From UBA940 sp031548515 (GTDB lineage Bacteria > Bacteroidota > Bacteroidia > Bacteroidales > Rikenellaceae), in assembly GCA_031548515.1 (NCBI GenBank), contig JAVBRB010000023.1, positions 1-55,969 on the forward strand: a DNA stretch of 55,969 nucleotides. The letters are read 5' to 3'. The translations under genes and the position numbers were made by a program. Positions 6,245 through 13,628 of the stretch are shown piece after piece (positions within the stretch are counted from its first letter, which is position 1; every line of letters begins with the position of its first letter). Under the pieces are notes generated by a model. The model did no database searches, was not told the DNA's origin, and was given only the letters and a program-made list of their open reading frames with translations.

Positions 6245-7723
6245 ATGGCGACAAAAATTTCGAGAAGAGACTTCCTTAGAACGGGAGCTATAGGTGTTGC
6301 AGGACTTACGATCATGCCCAACAAGGTGTTCGGCAGCGTTCTGGGGCATACCGCTCCTTCCGATATGGTTAACGTGGCAGGCGTCGGCGTCGGCGGACGC
6401 GGTTCGGGCGTGCTCCGCGAACTCGGTCCGCAGGCTAACATAGTAGCTATGGCTGACGTGGACTGGAAGTATGCGCAGGGAACGTTCAACCGCTACCCGG
6501 ACGCTAAAAAATTCTATGACTACCGCAAAATGTTCGATGCGATGAAGAAAGACATCGACGCTGTGGTGGTCGCTACCGCCGACCATACCCATGCTCTCAT
6601 CGCTTCCGATGCGATGACGCTGGGCAAAAACGTATATTGCGAAAAACCGCTGACCCATTCCGTGTACGAATCGCGCCTGCTGACCAAACTGGCTGCAAAA
6701 ACAGGAGTCGCTACACAGATGGGTAACCAGGGATCTTCCGGTGAAGGCGTAAACCTGATCTGCGACTGGATCTGGAATGGCGAGATCGGCGAAGTTACCC
6801 GCGTGGATGCTTTCACCGACCGTCCCATATGGCCGCAGGGCCTGATGCGCCCGGCAACGGTAGATCCGATCCCCGATACCCTCGACTGGGACCTGTTCAT
6901 CGGCCCGGCCCCCATGCGTCCGTTCAACCACCTGTATACCCCGTGGAACTGGCGCGGCTGGTGGGATTTCGGCACCGGCGCTTTGGGCGATATGGCATGC
7001 CACATCCTGCATCCTGTGTTCAAAGGCCTCAAGCTGGGTTATCCGACCAAAGTCCAGGGCAGTTCCACTCCGCTTCTTACGGAATGCGCTCCCAATGCTG
7101 AAATGGTTAATCTGGTATTCCCTGCCCGCGGTTCGTATGAGAACGTCCAACTGCCGGAAGTTACGGTTACATGGTACGACGGCGGTCTGACTCCTCCGCG
7201 TCCCGAGGGATTGCCCGACGGAGTGAACCTCAACAACGACGGCGGCGGTGTTATTTTCTATGGTACGAAAGATATCCTTATCTGCGGTTGCTATGGTAAG
7301 GATCCATGGCTGCTTTCGGGACGCAAGCCCAATGCTCCGCAGCGTACCCGCCGCGTTCCCAACAATGCACACGGTCAGGACTTCATCCGCGCCTGCAAGG
7401 AGAGCAAGAAGAACCGCGTGGAGACCGCTTCAAATTTCGCAGAAGCCGGTCCGTTCAACGAGATGGTCGTTATGGGCGTCCTTGCGGTACGTCTTCAGGG
7501 CCTTAACAAGGTTCTCGAATGGGACGGCCCGAACATGCGCTTTACCAACATCAATCCCGATGAAAACCTCCGCGTGATGATCGAGGACGGGTTCAGCATC
7601 CATGACGGGCACCCTACTTTCAACAAGGTGTGGACCGATCCGTTCAACGCGCAGGAATTCGCCGACGGACTCATCAAACACAACTACCGCGAAGGCTGGA
7701 AGCTTGTGGATATGCCCAAGTAA
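6245..7723 (+). CDS. Tat-exported Gfo/Idh/MocA family sugar oxidoreductase
   Basis: 492 aa. The ATG at 6245 (MATKISRRDFLRTGAIG) gives a canonical Tat leader. A Rossmann fold starts near residue 40 (NVAGVGVGGRGSG), and the family catalytic motif EKPLTHSVYESRLL is near residue 135. The C-terminal alpha/beta domain includes GTGALGDMACHILHP and ends EGWKLVDMPK. Members oxidise or reduce sugar hydroxyls with NAD(P) bound during folding, which explains Tat export. Next to a DUF1080 protein it most likely interconverts glycosides and 3-keto-glycosides in the periplasm; this is inference from context. Confidence 0.9.
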   Translation: MATKISRRDFLRTGAIGVAGLTIMPNKVFGSVLGHTAPSDMVNVAGVGVGGRGSGVLRELGPQANIVAMADVDWKYAQGTFNRYPDAKKFYDYRKMFDAMKKDIDAVVVATADHTHALIASDAMTLGKNVYCEKPLTHSVYESRLLTKLAAKTGVATQMGNQGSSGEGVNLICDWIWNGEIGEVTRVDAFTDRPIWPQGLMRPATVDPIPDTLDWDLFIGPAPMRPFNHLYTPWNWRGWWDFGTGALGDMACHILHPVFKGLKLGYPTKVQGSSTPLLTECAPNAEMVNLVFPARGSYENVQLPEVTVTWYDGGLTPPRPEGLPDGVNLNNDGGGVIFYGTKDILICGCYGKDPWLLSGRKPNAPQRTRRVPNNAHGQDFIRACKESKKNRVETASNFAEAGPFNEMVVMGVLAVRLQGLNKVLEWDGPNMRFTNINPDENLRVMIEDGFSIHDGHPTFNKVWTDPFNAQEFADGLIKHNYREGWKLVDMPK

Positions 7724-7749
7724 TTAAACGCTCAACAAATAAAAGAAAA

Positions 7750-8544
7750 ATGAAAGTTAGAATTATTGTAACAGGATTGGCTATGGCGGCTGTTTTGGCC
7801 TCGTGCTGCGGCAGAAATGCCAGTAAAAAGGCTGCCCAGGAAGTGGCTGCCGCTGAAACTGAAGTAAAAGCGAACGAGATCACTCTGTTCGATGGCAAGA
7901 CTTTTGACGGATGGCGCGGATATAACCGCGAAACTGTTCCGGGTAAATGGTCCATCGAGGACGGCTGCATCAAGATCAGCGGCGGCGGTGCCGGCGAGGC
8001 ACAGTCGACAGATGGCGGCGATATCATATTCGGCGGCCGCAAGTTCAAAAACTTCGACCTGACTTTCGAATGGAAAGTCGGCAAGGGCAGCAATTCCGGA
8101 GTGTTCTATCTGGCGCAGGAAATTCCCGGCGAACCTATTTATATTTCGGCTCCGGAATACCAGGTCCTGGACAATGTGAACCATCTCGATGCCCGCCTCG
8201 GTGTTGACGGCAACCGCATGTCTGCATCCCTGTACGACATGATCCCTGCCAAACCGCAGAATTCGAAACCTTTCGGCGAATGGAACACCGGCGGCATATC
8301 CGTATTCAAAGGTACGGTTATCCACTGGCAGAACGGCGAACCCGTAGTGGAATACCACCTGTGGACTCCGCAATGGAAAGAGCTGCTCGATGCCAGCAAG
8401 TTCAGTAAGGATAAATGGCCTGTCGCCTATGACCTGTTGCTGAATGTTGGCGGTGACAACCATGAAGGCTATATCGGCTTCCAGGATCACGGTGACGATG
8501 TATGGTTCCGCAATATCAAGATTAAGGTTTATGACGAAGAATAA
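7750..8544 (+). CDS. DUF1080 (3-keto-disaccharide hydrolase-like) lipoprotein
   Basis: 264 aa. The start at 7750 (MKVRIIVTGLAMAAVLASCC) gives a lipoprotein signal. After a short linker, the concanavalin/LamG-like DUF1080 domain begins at LFDGKTFDGWRGYN and includes the hallmarks KWSIEDGCIKISGG, FEWKVGKGSNSGVFYLAQE and EYQVLDN. DUF1080 proteins cleave the glycosidic bond of 3-keto-glycosides by hydrolysis or beta-elimination. With the two Tat-exported enzymes upstream (27-bp gap) this makes a complete periplasmic oxidise-then-cleave unit. A strong terminator at 8564-8596 closes the operon. Confidence 0.9.
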   Translation: MKVRIIVTGLAMAAVLASCCGRNASKKAAQEVAAAETEVKANEITLFDGKTFDGWRGYNRETVPGKWSIEDGCIKISGGGAGEAQSTDGGDIIFGGRKFKNFDLTFEWKVGKGSNSGVFYLAQEIPGEPIYISAPEYQVLDNVNHLDARLGVDGNRMSASLYDMIPAKPQNSKPFGEWNTGGISVFKGTVIHWQNGEPVVEYHLWTPQWKELLDASKFSKDKWPVAYDLLLNVGGDNHEGYIGFQDHGDDVWFRNIKIKVYDEE

Positions 8545-8563
8545 GCCGTGCAGGCTTCGATAG

Positions 8564-8596
8564 AAAAAGCGCTTCCTTTGCGGGGAGCGCTTTTTT
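8564..8596 (+). terminator. Terminator of the sugar-oxidation operon
   Basis: Arms AAAGCGCTTCC and GGGGAGCGCTTT around a TTTGC loop, followed by six T. Confidence 0.9.
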
Positions 8597-8663
8597 GTTT
8601 GCTCCCAATTCAGTAATTTTACAAAATTATCGCCCCTGCAACGAGATCGAAAAAACAAACGAT

Positions 8664-8894
8664 ATGGATGAAAACAAGAAACGCCGCTTAAAGAAATTTT
8701 TTTGGTCAGACCTTGTCGATATAACAACACTACTTAAAGTAGGATTATTCACAACTCTTGGAGTTTGTTTTATTGTATTTCATTTTGTCGAAGGACGGCA
8801 GGAAAAAGAGTATCTGATCATTGGTGCATTTCTTGTTGTATTTGGATCGCTTGTTTTGTTTTTCTGGAAGTATTTGAAAAATTGGATACTATAA
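8664..8894 (+). CDS. Small two-span membrane protein
   Basis: 76 aa. The ATG at 8664 (MDENKKRRLKKFFW) is preferred over upstream in-frame starts, because those would extend into the terminator of the previous operon. A basic N-terminus is followed by two hydrophobic spans (VGLFTTLGVCFIVFHF and YLIIGAFLVVFGSLVLFFW) joined by a short charged loop. It ends KNWIL* directly against the DUF169 gene, which starts at the next base, so the two are translationally coupled. Function unknown. Confidence 0.65.
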   Translation: MDENKKRRLKKFFWSDLVDITTLLKVGLFTTLGVCFIVFHFVEGRQEKEYLIIGAFLVVFGSLVLFFWKYLKNWIL

Positions 8895-9608
8895 ATGAAG
8901 ATCAAAGAGTTTATCGACGGTTTCAGGGAGGCTTTCGGCGATGAGGCCGGACTGCCGGTGGTTTTCTGGTACTCCGGGGACGGCCCGTACCCTACAGAGA
9001 AAATTCCCGGATGCTTTTTCAAGGCGTTCGACACGGTGCGGGCCGGAACTCCGGTCAGCTTGGGCGTCGAAACCATAGGCTGTGGTGGCGGTAAGCTCTA
9101 CACGGGGTTTACGGATATGCCTCCGCATGTTCCCGCTTTTGTTTCGGGGAAAGAGCGCTATGTGAAAACGCCCGAAATGGTTGTCGATTATATCGAAAAG
9201 TTGCAAATGCCGCGTATGGACGGACAATATTTGAATTTTGCGCGGATCGACAGGATCGACACTTTCGACGGGAAAGAGGGCGTTATTTTTATTGCGACGC
9301 CCGACGTCCTTTCGGGATTGGCGACGTGGGCTTTTTATGATGGCGGAGAAGATGCTGTGGCGACGCCGTTCGGTTCGGGATGCTCGGTGATGGTTTCGAA
9401 GCCTCTCGTGGAGAACCGCCGCGATGGTAAACGCTGTTTCCTGGGTTTGTTCGACCCGTCGGTAAGGCCTTGGTTCGGGGAGGACGAACTGGGTTTCGCC
9501 GTTCCGATGTCGCGGTTCCGCGAAATGCTCGGCACAATGCGGGACAGCTGCCTGTTCGGTACGCATGCGTGGGAGAGAATCAGAGAAAGGATCGACAGAG
9601 AGGAATAA
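8895..9608 (+). CDS. DUF169 family protein
   Basis: 237 aa, cytosolic. The pattern LPVVFWYSGDGP, FFKAFDTVRAGTPVSL, CGGGKLYTGF and GSGCSVMVSKP, followed by LFDPSVRPWFGEDELGFAVPMSRF, is that of the DUF169 family. The family is widespread in anaerobes, with conserved Cys residues (here in ETIGCGGGK and GSGCS) that may bind a metal or cluster. No biochemical role is known to me. It starts immediately after the small membrane protein's stop codon, suggesting coupling. Confidence 0.8.
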   Translation: MKIKEFIDGFREAFGDEAGLPVVFWYSGDGPYPTEKIPGCFFKAFDTVRAGTPVSLGVETIGCGGGKLYTGFTDMPPHVPAFVSGKERYVKTPEMVVDYIEKLQMPRMDGQYLNFARIDRIDTFDGKEGVIFIATPDVLSGLATWAFYDGGEDAVATPFGSGCSVMVSKPLVENRRDGKRCFLGLFDPSVRPWFGEDELGFAVPMSRFREMLGTMRDSCLFGTHAWERIRERIDREE

Positions 9609-9730
9609 ACGACTCCGCCGCATACTGCGAGGTGTTAAATGGAATAATTTTAGACATATCGAAGCGAGTTTCGGGGAACCGGAGTCTGTCGTAAGGCATG
9701 GCGAGATCCTCGAGCCGACAGGCAAAGATG

Positions 9731-9831
9731 ATCAACCCTTTTAATTACCTCCCTCGCAAGATGCCTCCACCAGCCTACGACTGACGGCCGGCACTCGGTC
9801 GGTGATTATTTTACTTCGTAAAACAATTGAA
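9731..9831 (+). repeat. Intergenic repeat family A, copy 1 (partial)
   Basis: Shares ATCAACxCTTTTA, CTCCCTCGCAAGATGCC and CGGTCGxTGATTATTTT...AAAACAATTGAA with the copies at 17464 and 55388. It lacks their left 70 bp. Its right-end hairpin TTTTAC-TTC-GTAAAA replaces the TTTTGC-GAA-GCAAAA of the other copies. The end of dinB (stop at 9811) lies inside it. Confidence 0.8.
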
Positions 9832-10890
9832 GTCAATCTCCAACTGATGGGAGCCTGGCGTTTCTAGCTCGTCGATATTGCCCACAGACAGGCCCAGCAG
9901 ACGGATGCCTTTGCGTGAAATATCTATGCCGAGAAGCAATTGGCGGGCGATCTCCCAAAAAATGTTGAAATCATCTACGAAGCCGCCGGGAGTGCGGCTG
10001 CGGGTTATCTGCTCGAAATCCCCGTATTTGACTTTCAGGGTGACGGTGCGTCCGAGAAACTGCTTGTCGGTGATGCGTCGCCACACTTTTTCGGCTGTTT
10101 CGCGCAACTGGCCCGCCATGGCTTCCATGCTGTCCAGATCGGTAGGGAAAGTATTTTCAGCCCCTATGGATTTTCGGATACGGTGTGGCTGCACTTCACG
10201 GTAGTCGCGCCCCCAGGCGTTGTTGTAGTATATCTGCCCGGATTTTCCGAACAGCTTCACTAGATTTTCCTCGCCGAACCGCCGCAGGTCTCCGCCCGTG
10301 CGGATGCCGTAGCGATGCATCTTTTCCGCTGTGACCTTGCCGACACCGAAGAAGTCTTCCACTTTCAGTTTTCCGGCGAACTCTTCGGCCTGCGTGTCGG
10401 TTATTACGAATAGTCCGTCCGGCTTGTCGTAGTCAGAGGCTACTTTTGCAAGGAATTTATTCACTGAAACTCCAGCCGAGGCCGTCAGTCCGGTGGTCTC
10501 TTTGATGCGCTTTTTTATCTCCCGTGCAATAATCGTGGCCGACGGCATGTTGATATGGTTTTGTGTCACATCCAGGTATGCTTCATCCAACGATAGCGGC
10601 TCCACGAGTTCCGTGTAGCCGAGAGAAATGTCCATGATCTGCCGCGATACGTCGCGATAGACGTCGAAACGCCCAGGAACGAATATAAGCCCCGGACAGC
10701 GCGCGATCGCGATCTTCGACGGCATGGCCGAACGGACTCCCCACCGGCGAGCTTCGTAGCTCGCTGCAGCCACGACGCCTCTTTCTCCCGAGTACCCGAC
10801 GGCAAGAGGTTTTCCGCGGTACAGCGGGTTGTCCCTCTGCTCTATGGAGGCATAGAAGGCGTCCATGTCTATATGTATGATCTTCCGCAC
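9811..10890 (-). CDS. dinB: DNA polymerase IV (Y-family translesion polymerase)
   Basis: 359 aa. The start is taken as GTG at 10888-10890, giving VRKIIHIDMDAFYASIEQRD, where DinB proteins normally begin; a TTG 11 codons upstream adds residues without family support. Catalytic acidic residues are visible in IHIDMDAFYASIE (Asp8) and SLDEAYLD. A little-finger domain (KSIGAENTFPTDLDSMEAM, RTVTLKVKYGDFEQITRSRT) follows, then a C-terminal LEIDFNCFTK that lacks an obvious long clamp-binding tail. It bypasses lesions with low fidelity. Its last codons and stop lie within intergenic repeat A. No LexA box was identified upstream. Confidence 0.93.
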   Translation of the reverse strand: MRKIIHIDMDAFYASIEQRDNPLYRGKPLAVGYSGERGVVAAASYEARRWGVRSAMPSKIAIARCPGLIFVPGRFDVYRDVSRQIMDISLGYTELVEPLSLDEAYLDVTQNHINMPSATIIAREIKKRIKETTGLTASAGVSVNKFLAKVASDYDKPDGLFVITDTQAEEFAGKLKVEDFFGVGKVTAEKMHRYGIRTGGDLRRFGEENLVKLFGKSGQIYYNNAWGRDYREVQPHRIRKSIGAENTFPTDLDSMEAMAGQLRETAEKVWRRITDKQFLGRTVTLKVKYGDFEQITRSRTPGGFVDDFNIFWEIARQLLLGIDISRKGIRLLGLSVGNIDELETPGSHQLEIDFNCFTK

Positions 10891-11096
10891 GCCGCAAGTT
10901 AATTGAAAATCGACAATCGACAATCAAGCATGACTCTCCCGCCTTTGGATGGATGCCCGCAGGGTAGGACGGTTTATATTTGCGGAAAGGCGCAGCCGCT
11001 GTGAAAACAGCGATCCCCCCGGGTTTGACAGGGGGATCATAGGGGTCTGTCCAGCTTGTTATCCGGACTGCGGGAAAAGCGTTTGTAAACTTTTGC

Positions 11097-11273
11097 TTAT
11101 TTCTTCGAAGCGGATTTTTCCTCCTTCCTGTCATTAGATTTGAAGGCGGCTTTAACTTCTTCGGATTTTTTTGTGCGGTTGGCTTTGGTGTAGCCTTCGA
11201 CTTCGTTTACAAGTCCGGTAACTTCTTTTTCGAAGTCCGCTTCGCAGCTGCAGCATGTCGGTTCTTTTTTCAT
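11097..11273 (-). CDS. Small Cys- and Lys-rich protein (58 aa)
   Basis: The minus strand from the ATG at 11271-11273 reads 58 codons to a TAA. The product begins MKKEPTCCSCEADFEKEVTG and continues into a Lys/Glu-rich tail ending KSASKK. The CCSC cluster near the N-terminus could bind a metal, but only three Cys are present. Two hairpins downstream (a GATCCCCC/GGGGGATC pair and CGCTGT/ACAGCG, about 10999-11038) could terminate it. It may be a real small gene; no family was recognised. Confidence 0.5.
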   Translation of the reverse strand: MKKEPTCCSCEADFEKEVTGLVNEVEGYTKANRTKKSEEVKAAFKSNDRKEEKSASKK

Positions 11274-11307
11274 GGCTTTGTCTGTAAAAAATTAATATTA
11301 AAATTCG

Positions 11308-11315
11308 TACCTTCG
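11308..11315 (+). promoter_or_regulatory. Putative -7 box for the zinc ribbon gene
   Basis: TACCTTCG, one mismatch to TAnnTTTG, lies 72 nt before the ATG at 11388. A second candidate is the TATAATTTG-like stretch near 11329. Confidence 0.35.
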
Positions 11316-11387
11316 TTTTTCACGGAAGTATAATTTGCAAAGAGCATACCAAACGAAGTTGCCGGGAAAACCTAAAATACGATCGAT

Positions 11388-11669
11388 ATGGAAGCGACAG
11401 TTTATTGCCAGAGCTGCGGAATGCCGCTCGTAAAGCCGGAAGAGTACGGGACGGAAAATGACGGGAGTCCAAATCCCGAGTACTGCATCTATTGCTACAA
11501 AGATGGCGAATTCGCCCAGAAGGATATGTCGATGGAGGAGATGATCGACCACTGCATGAAATTCCTCGGGGAGTTCAACAGGGACAGCGGCACTAAATTC
11601 TCGCCTGACCAGGCGCGTGCCGAGATGCGAAAATACTTCCCCCATCTGAAACGCTGGCAAAAACTGTAA
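11388..11669 (+). CDS. Putative zinc ribbon domain protein
   Basis: 93 aa. Residues 1-40 form a four-Cys zinc ribbon: CQSCGMPL followed about 25 residues later by YCIYCYKDG. The rest (MSMEEMIDHCMKFLGEFNR, ARAEMRKYFPHLKRWQKL) is helical and matches the Bacteroidetes and Firmicutes 'putative zinc ribbon' family (Zn_ribbon_2 type). Such proteins are often found alone or fused to transcription regulators. Its role is unknown. It stands alone between a possible upstream promoter and a strong terminator at 11671-11700. Confidence 0.85.
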   Translation: MEATVYCQSCGMPLVKPEEYGTENDGSPNPEYCIYCYKDGEFAQKDMSMEEMIDHCMKFLGEFNRDSGTKFSPDQARAEMRKYFPHLKRWQKL

Positions 11670-11670
11670 A

Positions 11671-11700
11671 AAAATGCCGTTCTTGCAAGAACGGCTTTTT
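11671..11700. terminator. Bidirectional terminator between convergent genes
   Basis: Arms GCCGTTCTTG and CAAGAACGGC form a continuous palindrome with A and T tracts on the two sides. It serves the zinc ribbon gene and the FMN reductase gene. Confidence 0.9.
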
Positions 11701-11703
11701 GAT

Positions 11704-12330
11704 TCATCGTATGAAATTGGTGCGGTTTCCGGTGTCGAACACGGGCGGTTCAGCGCCCAAAGATTTCATGCGCAGCAGCCATGCTATATTTTTCGCAGTG
11801 TTGCGGACGGTTTGCAGTCCTTCCGCATCCGCCTCTGCTTCCCCCGCCAGCGCACCGTGGACGATGTTCCAGTAACTCGACCCGGCAATGAGCATTTTAG
11901 ATATTGTGAGGTAGTAATTCAGTCCTGCGTAGGCGGCCGAACCGCCCGAACGCCTTGCTGCTACCAATGCCGCCCCTACCTTGCCGTCGAACATGCCGCC
12001 GTTTGCCGACGCCACATAGAAAACCCTGTCGCAGAAACTTTTCATAGTCCCGGCTATACCGGCGTAGTAGACCGGCGAACCCAGGACGATGGCGTCGGCG
12101 CCCTTCAGCGCTTGGATCATTTCGTTGACGATGTCATCGCTCATCACGCAGCGTTCGTCTTTCTTACGGATGCATGTGCCGCATGCCAGGCAGCCGCGCA
12201 CGGGTTTGTTGCCCACCTGGATTATCTCCATTTCTATGCCCGCAGTCTGCAGTTCCTTCGCCATTTCGCGCAGTGCGAGATCTGTGTTCCCCTCCGGGCG
12301 CGGACTTCCGTTGATGCCTATGACTTTCAT
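11704..12330 (-). CDS. NADPH-dependent FMN reductase / flavodoxin-fold iron-sulfur flavoprotein
   Basis: 208 aa. The flavodoxin-like fold starts MKVIGINGSPRPEGNTD, the FMN phosphate loop (GSPRPxGNT). A Cys cluster follows (GCLACGTCIRKKDERC), of the type seen in iron-sulfur flavoproteins, then LGSPVYYAGIAGTMKSFCDR for the isoalloxazine side. It probably transfers electrons from reduced carriers or NAD(P)H to small acceptors or quinones. It is a single gene with no partner. The Cys cluster could hold an Fe-S centre or be structural. Confidence 0.85.
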   Translation of the reverse strand: MKVIGINGSPRPEGNTDLALREMAKELQTAGIEMEIIQVGNKPVRGCLACGTCIRKKDERCVMSDDIVNEMIQALKGADAIVLGSPVYYAGIAGTMKSFCDRVFYVASANGGMFDGKVGAALVAARRSGGSAAYAGLNYYLTISKMLIAGSSYWNIVHGALAGEAEADAEGLQTVRNTAKNIAWLLRMKSLGAEPPVFDTGNRTNFIR

Positions 12331-12459
12331 ATTTTCAAATATTTTGTTTTAAAATAGTTCGCGCCGCATTGTCATTCGGACAGAGGCGGACCGATATGGT
12401 TTCAGTATATCGATACCTTAGTCTCCGTCGATGAGGGGCCTGCCTTATAGTTAAGTGGT

Positions 12460-12534
12460 AGATTCCTCGTCGTGTGATAGAGCCTTTTGTCATGCGGCAA
12501 ACCTTTCGATCACACTCACTCGGAATGGCAATCT
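12460..12534. repeat. Imperfect palindrome of the AGATTCCTC...CGGAATG type
   Basis: The left arm AGATTCCTCGTCGTGTGAT pairs with the right arm ATCACACTCAC...CGGAATG..AATCT. A short relative (GTAGATTCCTC...TTCGGAATGAC) is at 33182-33210. It occupies the 223-bp gap between dusB and the FMN reductase gene. Confidence 0.5.
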
Positions 12535-12553
12535 GTGCCGCCGTTGCAGATTT

Positions 12554-13564
12554 CTACCAGAGTTTCGGAACGGTTTCGCTCATGTCGTGGTTACCCCACT
12601 GTTCGCCGACGAAGTCGATGGTATCCAATAACCCGGCCACATCGTTCAGCGTGACGAGTTTCAGGCGCGTTTCCTTGAAGTTCGGCAACCCCTTGAAATA
12701 GCTCGACAGGTGGCGGCGCATCTCCAGGATTCCGACTTTTTCACCCTTCACTTCGACCGACTTCAACAAGTGGCGTTTGGCGATTTCGACGCGCTCGGCG
12801 ACGCCCGGCTGGGGCAGGAGTTCGCCCGTTGCGAGGTAGTGTTTTATCTCGCGGAAGATCCACGGACGGCCATATGTGGCTCGCCCTATCATAACCCCGT
12901 CGACGCCCCAGCGGTCGAAAGCCTCTTTGGCTGACTCCGGTGAGTCGATATCGCCGTTGCCGATGATGGGAATCGTGATGGCCGGATTGTTCTTTACGGC
13001 TCCTATAAGCGTCCAGTCGGCTTCGCCGCGGTACATTTGCGCACGCGTGCGGCCATGGATAGTCAGCGCCTGTATCCCGGCGTCTTGCAGGCGGACGGCT
13101 ATATCCTCGATGTTTTTATGTTCGTCGTCCCAGCCGAGGCGGGTTTTGACAGTAACGGGCGTTTTCACGGCGTCGACTATCCGCCGGGTCATCTCGACCA
13201 TCAGCGGCACGTCACGCATCATCCCGCTGCCCGCGCCGCGGCCGGCTATTTTTTTGACCGGGCAGCCGAAGTTGATGTCGATGACCTCCGGACGGGAGCT
13301 TTCGGCCATGCGCGCCGCCTCGACCATCGGTTCGATCAGATGGCCGTAGATTTGCACCCCGACGGGGCGCTCTTCGTCGGATATGTCGAGTTTAGCCAGC
13401 GATTTCGCCGCGTCGCGTATCAGTCCGTCGCTCGAAATGAACTCGGTGTACATCATATCGGCGCCGAACTGCTTGCACATCCAGCGGAACGAAGGATCTG
13501 TAACGTCCTCCATCGGCGCCAACAGCAGCGGCCTCGGGCCCAGGTCTGTGTTTCCTATCTTCAT
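12554..13564 (-). CDS. dusB: tRNA-dihydrouridine synthase (DusB type)
   Basis: 336 aa FMN enzyme reducing uridine to dihydrouridine in tRNA D-loops. The TIM barrel begins PLLLAPMEDVTDPSFRW. The catalytic Cys is in INFGCPVKKIAGRGAGSGMM, and the FMN-contacting blocks ALTIHGRTRAQMYRG and IPIIGNGDIDS are present, followed by the helical C-terminal domain. Its size and GCPVKK motif match the DusB branch. It is divergent from argS with only 64 bp between the start codons, so the two share a promoter region. The C-terminus ends near a palindrome at 12460-12534. Confidence 0.93.
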   Translation of the reverse strand: MKIGNTDLGPRPLLLAPMEDVTDPSFRWMCKQFGADMMYTEFISSDGLIRDAAKSLAKLDISDEERPVGVQIYGHLIEPMVEAARMAESSRPEVIDINFGCPVKKIAGRGAGSGMMRDVPLMVEMTRRIVDAVKTPVTVKTRLGWDDEHKNIEDIAVRLQDAGIQALTIHGRTRAQMYRGEADWTLIGAVKNNPAITIPIIGNGDIDSPESAKEAFDRWGVDGVMIGRATYGRPWIFREIKHYLATGELLPQPGVAERVEIAKRHLLKSVEVKGEKVGILEMRRHLSSYFKGLPNFKETRLKLVTLNDVAGLLDTIDFVGEQWGNHDMSETVPKLW

Positions 13565-13598
13565 GGCTTTCGAGCCGTAAAATTAAACAATTTATCCC

Positions 13599-13606
13599 TA
13601 TCTTTG
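13599..13606 (+). promoter_or_regulatory. -7 box for argS
   Basis: TATCTTTG matches TAnnTTTG, 22 nt before the argS ATG. The region is shared with the divergent dusB. Confidence 0.65.
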
Positions 13607-13628
13607 CGACTCATAACATTTTCAGGCA

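Noticed and set aside
6206..7372. 388-codon frame opposite the Gfo/Idh/MocA gene
   Set aside because: Shadow frame; the forward gene has Tat and catalytic motifs.
10949..11137. 62-codon plus-strand frame upstream of dinB
   Set aside because: Overlaps the terminator-like hairpins and the end of the 58-aa gene; no coding signal.
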